Part shown: positions 1 through 5,898 of the stretch, in pieces | How the letters are laid out: every line of letters starts with the position of its first letter | Position numbering within the stretch: the stretch's first letter is position 1 | Assembly (NCBI GenBank): GCA_028823075.1 | Contig: JAPKCE010000135.1 | Location: forward strand, 1-5,898 | DNA: 5,898 bases | Origin: Myxococcota bacterium | Lineage (GTDB): Bacteria; Myxococcota; UBA4151 | Reading direction: 5' to 3' | Made by a program: the position numbers and the translations under genes | The notes under the pieces: generated by a model | Told to the model about the DNA's origin: nothing | Database searches by the model: none | The model's input: only the letters and a program-made list of their open reading frames with translations

Positions 1-1
1 G

Positions 2-727
2 CGCCACACCTGCGCTGTCAAAACCAACGGTCAGGTCTACTGTTGGGGAGACAATCTAGCCGGGCAACTCGGCCTGCAAAACGTGCAGCAACAAACCCGC
101 CCGACAACAGCTTGGCGTGATCGTTATCACGAGGCTACTTTAGTCGGGGGCCCTTACAACATTTGCGCATTGACCGGCGCTAGTCTGACTTGCGCTGGTA
201 TAAACACGGGTTATCAACTCAGCCCAACAGGCAATCTCACAGAGGCGAGCTATGATTATCCAGCGCTAGTGCTTTCGGAAGCTCGTCTTAGAGATGTGGC
301 CGTCGGTGGCAGCGGGCATGCGTGCGTTGTTAACAACAGTCGCCATTTGTCATGTTGGGGCACGAATTCGCATCGCCAAGCTCACGCCTCGCAAACCGGG
401 GGGAGGTCATCTCGCAACACAATTGCCACGGGTATGGCGGCTGTTGCCCTCGGTCATCAACATTCATGCGGCTTGACAACGACAGGTCGGGTTAGATGTT
501 GGGGAGCAAATCAGTACGGTCAAACCGGCCAAGCAAGCCGTGAAACCCCGCATGGACCAACATACGTCGGTGGGATCAGCAACGCGCTTAAAATCGCCGC
601 TGCCGAGTTCTACACCTGTGCTTTGAACAACCAGAACCGAGTTTATTGTTGGGGCCGCAACAATTACGGTCAGCTGGGCAACGGCAACACCAACGATACC
701 CATACCCCCCAGCGCGTTCAGTTCTAG
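2..727 (+). CDS. RCC1-repeat beta-propeller protein, 5' partial
   Basis: The reading frame is open from base 2 and stops at TAG 725-727, giving 241 visible residues; the start codon and N-terminus lie upstream of the window. Five RCC1-type repeats are visible at a period of 48-54 residues. The core is an aromatic or His residue, Cys within two residues, a turn, then CWG.N..GQLG, as in YCWGDNLAGQLGL near the start and YCWGRNNYGQLGN near the end. RCC1 repeats are blades of a usually seven-bladed propeller, so further blades probably lie upstream. Each repeat carries two cysteines (.C.L and .CWG), a pattern typical of exported bacterial RCC1 proteins and suggesting disulfides outside the cytoplasm; the signal peptide itself is not in view. 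These propellers usually mediate protein binding; no enzymatic motif is seen. A GTG at 83 could be called as a start, but it would cut off a perfect repeat, so it is not the real start. The gene ends 11 bp before the TcA-like lipoprotein gene, suggesting co-transcription. The family call is secure; the partner is unknown. Confidence 0.93.
   Translation, partial: RHTCAVKTNGQVYCWGDNLAGQLGLQNVQQQTRPTTAWRDRYHEATLVGGPYNICALTGASLTCAGINTGYQLSPTGNLTEASYDYPALVLSEARLRDVAVGGSGHACVVNNSRHLSCWGTNSHRQAHASQTGGRSSRNTIATGMAAVALGHQHSCGLTTTGRVRCWGANQYGQTGQASRETPHGPTYVGGISNALKIAAAEFYTCALNNQNRVYCWGRNNYGQLGNGNTNDTHTPQRVQF
5..682 (+). repeat. Five tandem RCC1 repeat units
   Basis: Core segments of about 24 residues begin at bases 5, 155, 317, 461 and 611, so the unit length is 50, 54, 48 and 50 residues. 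Units 1, 4 and 5 are closest to consensus (CWG.N..GQ.G). Unit 3 keeps CWGTN but has lost the GQLG turn. Unit 2 (155-226) keeps both cysteines but has CAGIN in place of CWG. The four intact CWG motifs are all encoded by the same octamer TGTTGGGG, at 41-48, 353-360, 497-504 and 647-654. The remaining sequence of the units is well diverged, so this is an old protein repeat and not a recent DNA tandem duplication. Confidence 0.9.
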
Positions 728-730
728 GAG
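726..730 (+). promoter_or_regulatory. Shine-Dalgarno of the TcA-like gene
   Basis: AGGAG sits 8 bases before the ATG at 739 and overlaps the TAG stop codon of the RCC1 gene. It is a strong, well-spaced ribosome binding site. It decides the start of the large gene: the same frame extends upstream to a TTG at 646, but that would overlap the RCC1 gene by 82 bases, has no comparable site, and would put 31 residues in front of a perfect lipoprotein signal peptide. Confidence 0.85.
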
Positions 731-738
731 CAACCGCC

Positions 739-789
739 ATGAAATCAGCAGCGATCACCCTTTGCGCTATGTTTCTTCTCTCCGCTTGC
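739..789 (+). other. Lipoprotein signal peptide and lipobox (SPase II)
   Basis: Residues 1-17 show one Lys at position 3, a hydrophobic stretch ending in FLLSA, and Cys17 (codon 787-789). LSAC fits the signal peptidase II consensus. The mature protein would begin C-P-A-D-E, followed by a low-complexity Asp/Gly/Ala linker typical of surface lipoproteins. Pro at +2 is unusual and makes inner- versus outer-membrane sorting uncertain. Confidence 0.9.
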
Positions 790-3700
790 CCGGCCGACGA
801 GCCGGTTGAAGGAAGCGACGCCGGCATTGCAGCAGATGGAGGAGATCAGGCCCCGTCCGACGCCGGTTCTGAACCGCAAGGCCCTGCCTGTCAGCGTGAC
901 CTGCAATTGCTCAACTCGCTGAACGTTGACTTGGTGACCTGCCGCGATCTGTCGAGTTGCCCTTGTGGTAGTCGCTGCGAAGAGCGCCGCTGCGTCGCTG
1001 ACTGTCACAGCGCTGACGATTGCGCCGATGGAAAAGCGTGCAGCCTGTTTGGTGAATGCGTCGACGACCCGAACGAGACGGAACTCCCTGCCGCGGCAGA
1101 GTATATCAGCCCTGATTTTCAAGTCATGCAGACGAGCATCGTCACGCCGAGCCCCGAGAATTCCTATGCGGTCCATGTTCGCGTCGGCGATGTGGCGATC
1201 CCGAGTTTGCGTTTTGTTGCGTCGATCGGAGCGGAGGTCTCTTGTGACGATGGTCAAGCCTACCAGCGTTATTGCTCGCTTACCGATCTAGGTCGCCTCT
1301 CTGAGCGGTCGATTGCTTTTAGAGCCGCCGCGGGCAGCGACCAAAGCGCTTGGTCTTTGCAGGTCATCGCTCCGGGGCGGGTCAAACGCGTTACCCTGAG
1401 CCGAGTCGAAATCGAGGTAGAGGAATTGCCCACGGCCGGCTTATACCGTGGCTGGGTGGAGTTAGGCGCCGATGAACGCCTACCGGTAACATTGCGCCTG
1501 ATTACAGTTTCAGCTCGCAGTGCCTACGCGGTTATCGTCGATGAAACGGGCAACTTGTTTGGCGGCGACGCCGGCGGTTTGAGCAAATCATTACTGACTC
1601 TCAACGGCAATCGGTACGCTGGTGACATTGAGCCAATGACTTTGGCTAGTGGCGAATATGGGATGGCCTTTAATCTCGCCGGTTCAATTGATACGATGAC
1701 CATCGATTCGGGTAAACTCGAAGCGGGTATTGTTCTTGAAATGCGTCACGGCGCGCATTCTATTAGTCGGCGCGGTCTTCTTCGAGCGCGCTGGCGACGC
1801 GCATTAATTTCGCAAGGGCAAGAGCGCGAAAACCTGCCGCCTGAAATCGTCGCTCAGACCATCGTCCCGTTGTCCGGCGACCCCGAGTTCTCGTGGGGTC
1901 GAGCGGTCAACCAACAGATAGCATCCTTGTTCGATGACTGGAAAGACGCGCCGGACTTTGGCTGGCGAGAACAGGGAAGCTTAGCTCTTTGTGGCGGGCC
2001 GACTTTTGAGCCGTTTTACAGCGCAAATGCCTGCTCAGACTATGCGCGCAACCACGAATGCCGTTGTCCAGTTAACCCGACGTGCTTTGGAAATATCTGC
2101 TCTTGGAGTTGTTCGTATCCCGTACAAAGCAATGCAAGCTGCGATGAGCGCATCCTCTGTTATCGAGGGGATGAGGCCAATGTTAATGCGCCGGCGTTTG
2201 TTGGTGAAAATGCGTCCTTTTCACGCAACCCGCTTTGCGCTGGTGATCAGGTCCAGCAAGTCTTTCCCGGCTTGTTCGCCAGGGACGACAGAAACGCGAG
2301 CGCCCAACTCGGTGAGTTGGTTGCGGCTTGTTTGGCGGAACTCGCGCCGAGTGAACCCGAGAGTTCTGGTTCTGCAGCCCGACAGATAAGAGCATTGTTG
2401 TCCCCGGCAACCTGCTTTTCAAAGGGGCGGTTTTTCTCGGTGCTCGAACGCGTTATGGGCAGCTCAGACCCGCGCAAAACAACGATTCTACAGTATTTGA
2501 TTGCGGGTTGGTTGCGCAGTCATTCGCTGATCGCTTCGGAAGTGCGCCGCGCCCAAAGCATTGTCGATCTGCACAGCGCTCCGGGGGAGGATATGCCGGC
2601 CCCGGAAGCGGTGGCTCGCCAACTCGTCCGCGGCTGGGACCTTATTCTTCACCCGCGGCTTCGCCAAGCCATTGAGCACATCGCTCAGGAGCAACTCGAC
2701 GCACCGGATTATCGCGCCCATCGCTTGTCGGGCGCCACCTCGGCAAGCGATTCTCAGCGCCAAGGCTTGGCTCTGGTCATGGCCGAAACGCTAATCGCCC
2801 AACTCGATTTTCACAGCGACTGGTTGCTTGACCGGCGTCACGTTGATCCTGCCGAGTTCGACGCAGCACAGAGTAAGACGTTTTTCGCGCGCTCCGCGTT
2901 TTTGGCTCAATTTATTAATGCTTTGGCCGAGCGTTCAAGCCCCGCAGCAGCGTGGGGGGCAAAGTATCGGCAAGCGCGAAATGAATTGGCCGAGGCTCGC
3001 AGCCGTCTCGCAGAGCAGCTTCGTTTGTTGCGAACCGGTGACAACCCCCTAGGGATCAGCGACGCCGATCTGCCGCTTAAGTTTGAGCGCGAGAGCAGCG
3101 GTGGTGCGGCGCGCTACTTCTCTTCGCTCGATTGGTTTCTGAGTCAGCTTAATAGTGAATTGGCAAGCGTTCGTGCGGCTCAAACGAGCGCCCGGCAAGC
3201 CTACCGCGATGAGCAGGAGCAGCAATACCGTAGTTTCTCGTATGATCTCGTAGGCGGTCAGATGCGCGATCGCTACGTCGCGCAATTCGCGGGGCTCTGC
3301 GGCTCCAATGCTGCCGCGCCTGCCTTTGAGCCAACGAGCCAAGCCGACCCGGAAGCCCTGTTGAGCACCTGTTTTCTCGATGCAAACCGGCCGCAATGCG
3401 CCTACGATGAAGATGCTATTTTCGAAAGTCTAACCCAAGACGATTTCGCCTTTCAGATCTGTTATGCAGCGGAACTGAAGAAGATTTATGGGGCCGAAAT
3501 CGAACTCGGTGATGACGAACTCGATGCCTTTATGGATGCGGCAGCAGCGGGAACGGTTGAGCAGGCGGTCGAGCGCGGTATCGACGCTTGGGATGGCGAC
3601 GAAAACCTCGGCAAAAGAGTGCTCAACGCGCTGTCGGCAGCTCTGCCGCGGGCAAACCCATCACCGAAACATCGTCAACAGGCGAAAGCGGTTTGCGCAG

Positions 3701-5265
3701 CACAGCTCCCTGCGGCCCAAACCGAACTGCCTCGCCCTCCAGCAGGTCCTGCGTACACCAATTGCTTTAAGGGCAGTTTGGGCGAGATGGCGCTGGGGGT
3801 CTTACTCGCCGCCGAGCAGATTCAAACAGCCCGTGCGCAGGTTGTTGAGCTGACCGAGAATTACGACCACGCGATGCGCGGTTGTTTGATTCGGGGCGCC
3901 ACAAACGAGCAGATGGCCGAGACTATCGGGCGTCATGATTTGGTGATGCAGGGGCTAAATGTTGTTAAAACTGCTGCTGACATTATTGCATCAGGAGGCG
4001 AGGTTAACCTAAATCCGGTCTCGTGGTTCGGTGCAACTGGCAAGGCTGTTTCAGCGACTTTGAGCGGCATCATGACAGCCGCCGAGCGCGAGCACCAATC
4101 TGCCCTCGGCGCATTGCAACGCGAGAGCTCATTAAAACAATGTTACCACGGCGCCCAAAGCGTGTTAATTTCGATGCGTTCGGCGAGCAACCGAATCGAG
4201 GAGCAATACATCATCTTTGAGCGTGCTCGCACGCAATTCGGCAATGCTGTAGCCGGCGGCGCCCGCGCTATTCGTGCCGCCCGCGCCGAACTCAGGCGTT
4301 TTGCCGCTACACCCACCGGTCACCTTGCGCAGCGTTCGTCGGGGCAGGATATCCAGGCGTTTCGACGCATAATGATCTCGGCCCGGCGTTACGCCTATTT
4401 GACTGTGCGCAGCCTTGAATCGACTCAGCAGAGCAGCCGACCACAGTTACGTCGTCACGCGCTCAGCCTGCGCAACGCCGATGACTTACAGAGCCTTTTT
4501 ACTAGTCTACGCGCTGAGCGCAACGGCGAGACCGTTAATGGTCTCGTGATTTCAGACCGGCGAACAGTCTCGGTTATTAGCCTGCGTGATCATCTCTTGC
4601 TCGTCGGTGATCGAGTCGCCGGTGAAACCATGTATCATAATCTATCGGCAGAGCAGCGTTTAGGGGTCTATCTTAGCCGGGAGGAACATGCAGTTTACGA
4701 CAGCGATGGACAGCTTATCGGTTACCGCGTGCCCTTCACCCTGATCCCACCCGATCTGGTACACATGAGCACGCCGCATGCAGTCGCTAGCGATCCCCTC
4801 TTCAATGGAGATAACTGCGCAGAACGCCTGTGGAGCATCGCCGTCTCGCTTACCGGTCCGTCAAGCGTCAACCAGGGCACCCGTTCCTTGCCGCAGGTCG
4901 GTTTGCAAAAATCAAACACCTTTATGAGCCGCTTGTGTTCCGGTGCCAGTGAGGATGATCCCTTTTATAGCGAGTCGGCGCGCCCGTGGCGCAACCTCTT
5001 TGGTGAAGACGGTCAAAACCGAGAAAACGCGGCGCGCCCCTACACAGCGATCAACTTCCAAGTTCTTCACAATGTCTCCGTAGAGTCGCTTAATGGCGAC
5101 GCTGTTGGCAGCGATAAAACCCTGGCTGGTATGGGGCTATTCGGCGACTATGCACTTTTCTTTTCTAAGCAAAGTTTAGCCAGTTCACGAGATCCGGCCG
5201 GATTGCATTTGCAACGCATCGAAGACATTTTGCTGCGCTTTGAATACATCTCCGCGGCTCGCTAA
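739..5265 (+). CDS. Large cysteine-rich lipoprotein with Tc-toxin A-like C-terminus
   Basis: This 1508-residue protein starts at ATG 739 and ends with TAA. In order: a lipoprotein signal peptide with lipobox LSAC (Cys17); an Asp/Gly/Ala linker (about 22-48); a ten-cysteine module (51-107); beta-rich sequence (about 120-350); a second cysteine cluster (418-474); a long mostly helical part (about 500-1260) with probable coiled coils near 739-766 and 797-831 and a helical hairpin at 1018-1189; and a beta-rich C-terminus (about 1265-1508). The last 150 residues resemble the TcB-binding end of Tc-toxin A subunits: ERLWSIAVSLTGP matches in style the R.I.SVAV.L....GP strand of TcA, and GMGLFGDYALFF followed by IEDILLRFEYIS matches the FEGAG...W.LELP and ISDVIL.L.YTA ending. 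The next gene encodes a TcB/SpvB-type protein, as in tc operons, which supports the call. It differs from classical TcA in being about 1000 residues shorter, having an export signal and carrying over 30 cysteines. The likely role is a surface-anchored scaffold or pore that docks the gene 3 product. The A-like assignment was made by eye and needs profile comparison; the lipoprotein call is firm. Confidence 0.8.
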   Translation: MKSAAITLCAMFLLSACPADEPVEGSDAGIAADGGDQAPSDAGSEPQGPACQRDLQLLNSLNVDLVTCRDLSSCPCGSRCEERRCVADCHSADDCADGKACSLFGECVDDPNETELPAAAEYISPDFQVMQTSIVTPSPENSYAVHVRVGDVAIPSLRFVASIGAEVSCDDGQAYQRYCSLTDLGRLSERSIAFRAAAGSDQSAWSLQVIAPGRVKRVTLSRVEIEVEELPTAGLYRGWVELGADERLPVTLRLITVSARSAYAVIVDETGNLFGGDAGGLSKSLLTLNGNRYAGDIEPMTLASGEYGMAFNLAGSIDTMTIDSGKLEAGIVLEMRHGAHSISRRGLLRARWRRALISQGQERENLPPEIVAQTIVPLSGDPEFSWGRAVNQQIASLFDDWKDAPDFGWREQGSLALCGGPTFEPFYSANACSDYARNHECRCPVNPTCFGNICSWSCSYPVQSNASCDERILCYRGDEANVNAPAFVGENASFSRNPLCAGDQVQQVFPGLFARDDRNASAQLGELVAACLAELAPSEPESSGSAARQIRALLSPATCFSKGRFFSVLERVMGSSDPRKTTILQYLIAGWLRSHSLIASEVRRAQSIVDLHSAPGEDMPAPEAVARQLVRGWDLILHPRLRQAIEHIAQEQLDAPDYRAHRLSGATSASDSQRQGLALVMAETLIAQLDFHSDWLLDRRHVDPAEFDAAQSKTFFARSAFLAQFINALAERSSPAAAWGAKYRQARNELAEARSRLAEQLRLLRTGDNPLGISDADLPLKFERESSGGAARYFSSLDWFLSQLNSELASVRAAQTSARQAYRDEQEQQYRSFSYDLVGGQMRDRYVAQFAGLCGSNAAAPAFEPTSQADPEALLSTCFLDANRPQCAYDEDAIFESLTQDDFAFQICYAAELKKIYGAEIELGDDELDAFMDAAAAGTVEQAVERGIDAWDGDENLGKRVLNALSAALPRANPSPKHRQQAKAVCAAQLPAAQTELPRPPAGPAYTNCFKGSLGEMALGVLLAAEQIQTARAQVVELTENYDHAMRGCLIRGATNEQMAETIGRHDLVMQGLNVVKTAADIIASGGEVNLNPVSWFGATGKAVSATLSGIMTAAEREHQSALGALQRESSLKQCYHGAQSVLISMRSASNRIEEQYIIFERARTQFGNAVAGGARAIRAARAELRRFAATPTGHLAQRSSGQDIQAFRRIMISARRYAYLTVRSLESTQQSSRPQLRRHALSLRNADDLQSLFTSLRAERNGETVNGLVISDRRTVSVISLRDHLLLVGDRVAGETMYHNLSAEQRLGVYLSREEHAVYDSDGQLIGYRVPFTLIPPDLVHMSTPHAVASDPLFNGDNCAERLWSIAVSLTGPSSVNQGTRSLPQVGLQKSNTFMSRLCSGASEDDPFYSESARPWRNLFGEDGQNRENAARPYTAINFQVLHNVSVESLNGDAVGSDKTLAGMGLFGDYALFFSKQSLASSRDPAGLHLQRIEDILLRFEYISAAR
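889..1059 (+). other. Ten-cysteine module of the large lipoprotein
   Basis: Residues 51-107 carry cysteines at 51, 68, 74, 76, 80, 85, 89, 95, 101 and 107, with the C-terminal half spaced as DCADGKACSLFGEC. Even number and dense spacing suggest five disulfides in a small EGF-like or knottin-like fold. Such modules directly after the lipid anchor are common in myxobacterial-type surface proteins and would act as a rigid stalk or adhesion element. The exact family is not recognised. Confidence 0.75.
1990..2160 (+). other. Second cysteine cluster of the large lipoprotein
   Basis: Residues 418-474 contain nine cysteines (418, 432, 441, 443, 449, 454, 458, 468, 474), and a further Cys500 could pair with one of them. 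The core CRCPVNPTCFGNICSWSC is compact. It lies between the beta-rich N-terminal part and the helical middle of the protein, so it probably forms a disulfide-stabilised hinge or an inserted binding domain. Classical TcA proteins have no such domain that I know of. No family assigned. Confidence 0.65.
3790..4299 (+). other. Long helical hairpin, candidate TcA-like channel segment
   Basis: Residues 1018-1189 read as two long helices: a first arm (about 1018-1084), a Gly/Asn/Pro-containing turn with NLNPVSWFGATG (about 1086-1101), and a second arm (about 1102-1189). The centre (1074-1112) is uncharged over long stretches and rich in Ala, Gly, Val and Ile, while the arms are charged and amphipathic. 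It sits just upstream of the C-terminal docking region, where TcA proteins carry their pore-forming helical hairpin with the membrane-inserting tip. The topology and position agree with a channel, but sequence identity to TcA here is not evident by eye. Confidence 0.4.
4801..5262 (+). other. TcA-like TcB-binding C-terminal domain
   Basis: Residues 1355-1508 form a beta-rich block ending exactly at the stop codon. Landmarks are ERLWSIAVSLTGP (1362-1374), AINFQVL (1437-1443), LAGMGLFGDYALFF (1462-1475) and IEDILLRFEYIS (1494-1505). In TcA the corresponding region ends in a GAG...W.LELP strand and an ISDVIL.L.YTAR strand that form the platform for the TcB propeller. Order, spacing and hydrophobic pattern agree, and the next gene encodes the expected partner class. 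Confidence 0.7.
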
Positions 5266-5267
5266 TG
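5263..5267 (+). promoter_or_regulatory. TAATG stop-start overlap coupling two genes
   Basis: The TAA stop of the large lipoprotein gene shares its last A with the ATG of the SpvB-domain gene. No purine-rich Shine-Dalgarno stands at a suitable distance upstream; the preceding bases are pyrimidine/GC mixed. Translation of the downstream gene therefore probably depends on ribosomes finishing the upstream one, which would tie the amounts of the two proteins together. Confidence 0.8.
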
Positions 5268-5318
5268 CGCGCCCTCGTCGGCTTAACTCTGCTCGTCGTT
5301 CCCGCCTTGGCGCTGGCG
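5265..5318 (+). other. Sec signal peptide of the SpvB-domain protein
   Basis: Residues 1-18, MRALVGLTLLVVPALALA, have a short basic start, a continuous hydrophobic core and Ala at -3 and -1 before Val19. There is no cysteine at the cleavage point, so it is a signal peptidase I type and the protein is predicted to be released into the periplasm and not lipid-anchored, unlike its upstream neighbour. Confidence 0.85.
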
Positions 5319-5898
5319 GTGCAGGGTCCAGCAGCCGGTAGTGTTTCTTCTGAAACGTTAAAACTTCCAGCGGCACCAGGTTCGCTTGAAGGCTTGGCCG
5401 GCAAGGTCGAACTCGCCGCATTCAGCGGCCAAGCTAGTCACGTTTTTGCGTTGCCCCTCCCCAAGGGCTCGGGCGGGCTTCAGCCTAAGTTTGCGCTGAG
5501 TTATAACGGCAATTTGGGCGATGGGCCGATGGGTCCGGGCTGGTCGCTGCCGCTGCCGCAGATTCGCCGCAGTTTACGCCACGGCCTTCCTCAATACGAC
5601 GATAGCGACGAGCTTGAAGCTGTCGGGTTAGGCGTGGCTTCCGGGCGTCTAATTCCGTTGGGCAACGGCGAGTACCGGGTGCTCGGACAAGGGAACCGCT
5701 GCCGCGTATTGCGCAGTGAAACGGGCTTTCGCGTGTTTCTCCCGGACGGCAGCTTATGGCTCCTCGGTTACCGTGCCGAGGCGCGCCTAGACGGTCCAAA
5801 CGGCACCTTCGCTTGGCTCGCTGAACTGAAAGAAGCCGCAACGGGTAAGGTGCTGCGTTACGATTACCAACTGGCCGAGGGGCGGGCCTATCTAAAGC
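5265..5898 (+). CDS. Secreted SpvB/TcaC N-terminal domain protein (TcB-like), 3' partial
   Basis: The frame is open from ATG 5265 to the end of the window, 211 residues, with no stop. Residues 1-18 form a Sec signal peptide (one Arg, then a Leu/Val/Ala core ending ALA, probable cleavage before Val19). From about residue 45 the sequence follows the SpvB family (Salmonella virulence plasmid 65 kDa B protein; N-terminus of Tc-toxin B subunits): LPLPKGSGGLQPKFALSY, GPMGPGWSLPLPQIRR, GLPQYDDSDEL, then a LIPLG step, an FLPDG turn and FAWLAELKE near 182-190. In Tc toxins this N-terminal region belongs to the TcB half of a shell, made with TcC, that encloses the toxic C-terminus. In other bacteria the domain heads long secreted proteins with FG-GAP and RHS/YD repeats and a variable toxic end. 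Classical TcB lacks a Sec signal, so export differs here. Repeats, peptidase core and any toxin domain would lie past the window. Placement directly after the TcA-like gene supports a two-subunit complex. Family call is strong; toxicity is not shown. Confidence 0.92.
   Translation, partial: MRALVGLTLLVVPALALAVQGPAAGSVSSETLKLPAAPGSLEGLAGKVELAAFSGQASHVFALPLPKGSGGLQPKFALSYNGNLGDGPMGPGWSLPLPQIRRSLRHGLPQYDDSDELEAVGLGVASGRLIPLGNGEYRVLGQGNRCRVLRSETGFRVFLPDGSLWLLGYRAEARLDGPNGTFAWLAELKEAATGKVLRYDYQLAEGRAYLK
5451..5615 (+). other. SpvB-family signature block
   Basis: Residues 63-117 carry the family hallmark: a Gly-rich loop (KGSGGLQP), an LSYN strand, a GDGPMGPGWSLPLP turn-strand and an IRR....GLPQYDDSDEL segment. 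The usual family form is PPG.GGLQP.LSLSYNS..G.GP.G.GWSL.LP.I.R....G.P.YDD.D, so nearly every conserved position is kept. Asn81-Gly82 replaces the usual Asn-Ser and Pro91 replaces a usual Leu. Confidence 0.9.

Noticed and set aside
83..85. GTG as the start of the RCC1 gene.
   Set aside because: The frame is open to the window edge and the residues before it form a full RCC1 repeat, so the gene starts upstream.
41..654. The octamer TGTTGGGG, repeated four times on one strand, as a possible DNA signal such as an uptake or chi-like sequence.
   Set aside because: All four copies are in the same reading frame and encode the Cys-Trp-Gly of RCC1 repeats, so protein constraint explains them.
646..738. 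Upstream in-frame TTG extension of the large lipoprotein gene.
   Set aside because: It would overlap the RCC1 gene and bury a clear lipoprotein signal peptide; the ATG at 739 has an AGGAG site at proper spacing.
745..1257. Open frame of 170 codons on the - strand under the lipoprotein gene.
   Set aside because: It is fully antisense to a well-supported gene, is rich in Arg and Ala as GC-rich shadow frames are, and shows no recognisable domain.
2953..3231. Possible autotransporter or phage tail-fibre coiled coil.
   Set aside because: The helical stretches are short, contain Pro and Gly breaks, and lie in the middle of a lipoprotein without a beta-barrel or fibre-type repeats.
5485..5841. Open frame of 118 codons on the - strand under the SpvB-domain gene.
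   Set aside because: The + strand frame carries the SpvB signature across the whole stretch; the antisense product is Arg-rich and has no domain.

Overview
The window is one uninterrupted coding block on the + strand: three co-oriented genes, two of them cut by the window edges, with almost no non-coding DNA. Gene 1 (from base 2, 5' end missing) encodes an extracytoplasmic-type RCC1-repeat beta-propeller. Gene 2 (739-5265) encodes a 1508-residue, cysteine-rich predicted lipoprotein whose C-terminal part resembles the TcB-binding end of Tc-toxin A subunits. Gene 3 (from 5265, 3' end missing) starts with a Sec signal peptide followed by an SpvB/TcaC N-terminal domain, the family that includes Tc-toxin B subunits and many Rhs-type secreted proteins. 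The gaps are 11 bp (genes 1-2) and a 1-base TAATG overlap (genes 2-3), so a single operon is very likely. The promoter and terminator must lie outside the window.

Likely source: a Gram-negative member of the former Deltaproteobacteria, such as Myxococcota or Bradymonadota. This is an inference from style: a lipobox followed by an Asp/Ala/Gly-rich DAG/DGG linker, a ten-cysteine module with C..G..C-type spacing, and disulfide-type RCC1 repeats with paired Cys and a CWG.N..GQLG core. Such features are common in those lineages. Base composition looks moderately GC-rich by eye (not computed). No mobile element, tRNA, rRNA or CRISPR array was seen.

How the genes may work together: in canonical Tc toxins (Photorhabdus, Xenorhabdus, Yersinia) a very large A subunit forms a pentameric pore, and a B subunit with an N-terminal SpvB domain docks on its C-terminal face and, with TcC, encloses a toxic Rhs C-terminus. 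The adjacent A-like and B-like genes here keep that order and the predicted docking module. Three things differ: gene 2 is much shorter than classical TcA (about 2400-2500 residues), genes 2 and 3 both carry Sec-type export signals that classical Tc subunits lack, and gene 2 is disulfide-rich and predicted to be lipid-anchored. The best reading is a divergent, cell-surface Tc-like assembly, possibly with the RCC1 propeller as a partner or targeting protein. Its function is unproven, and the cargo or toxin part of gene 3, if any, lies beyond base 5898.
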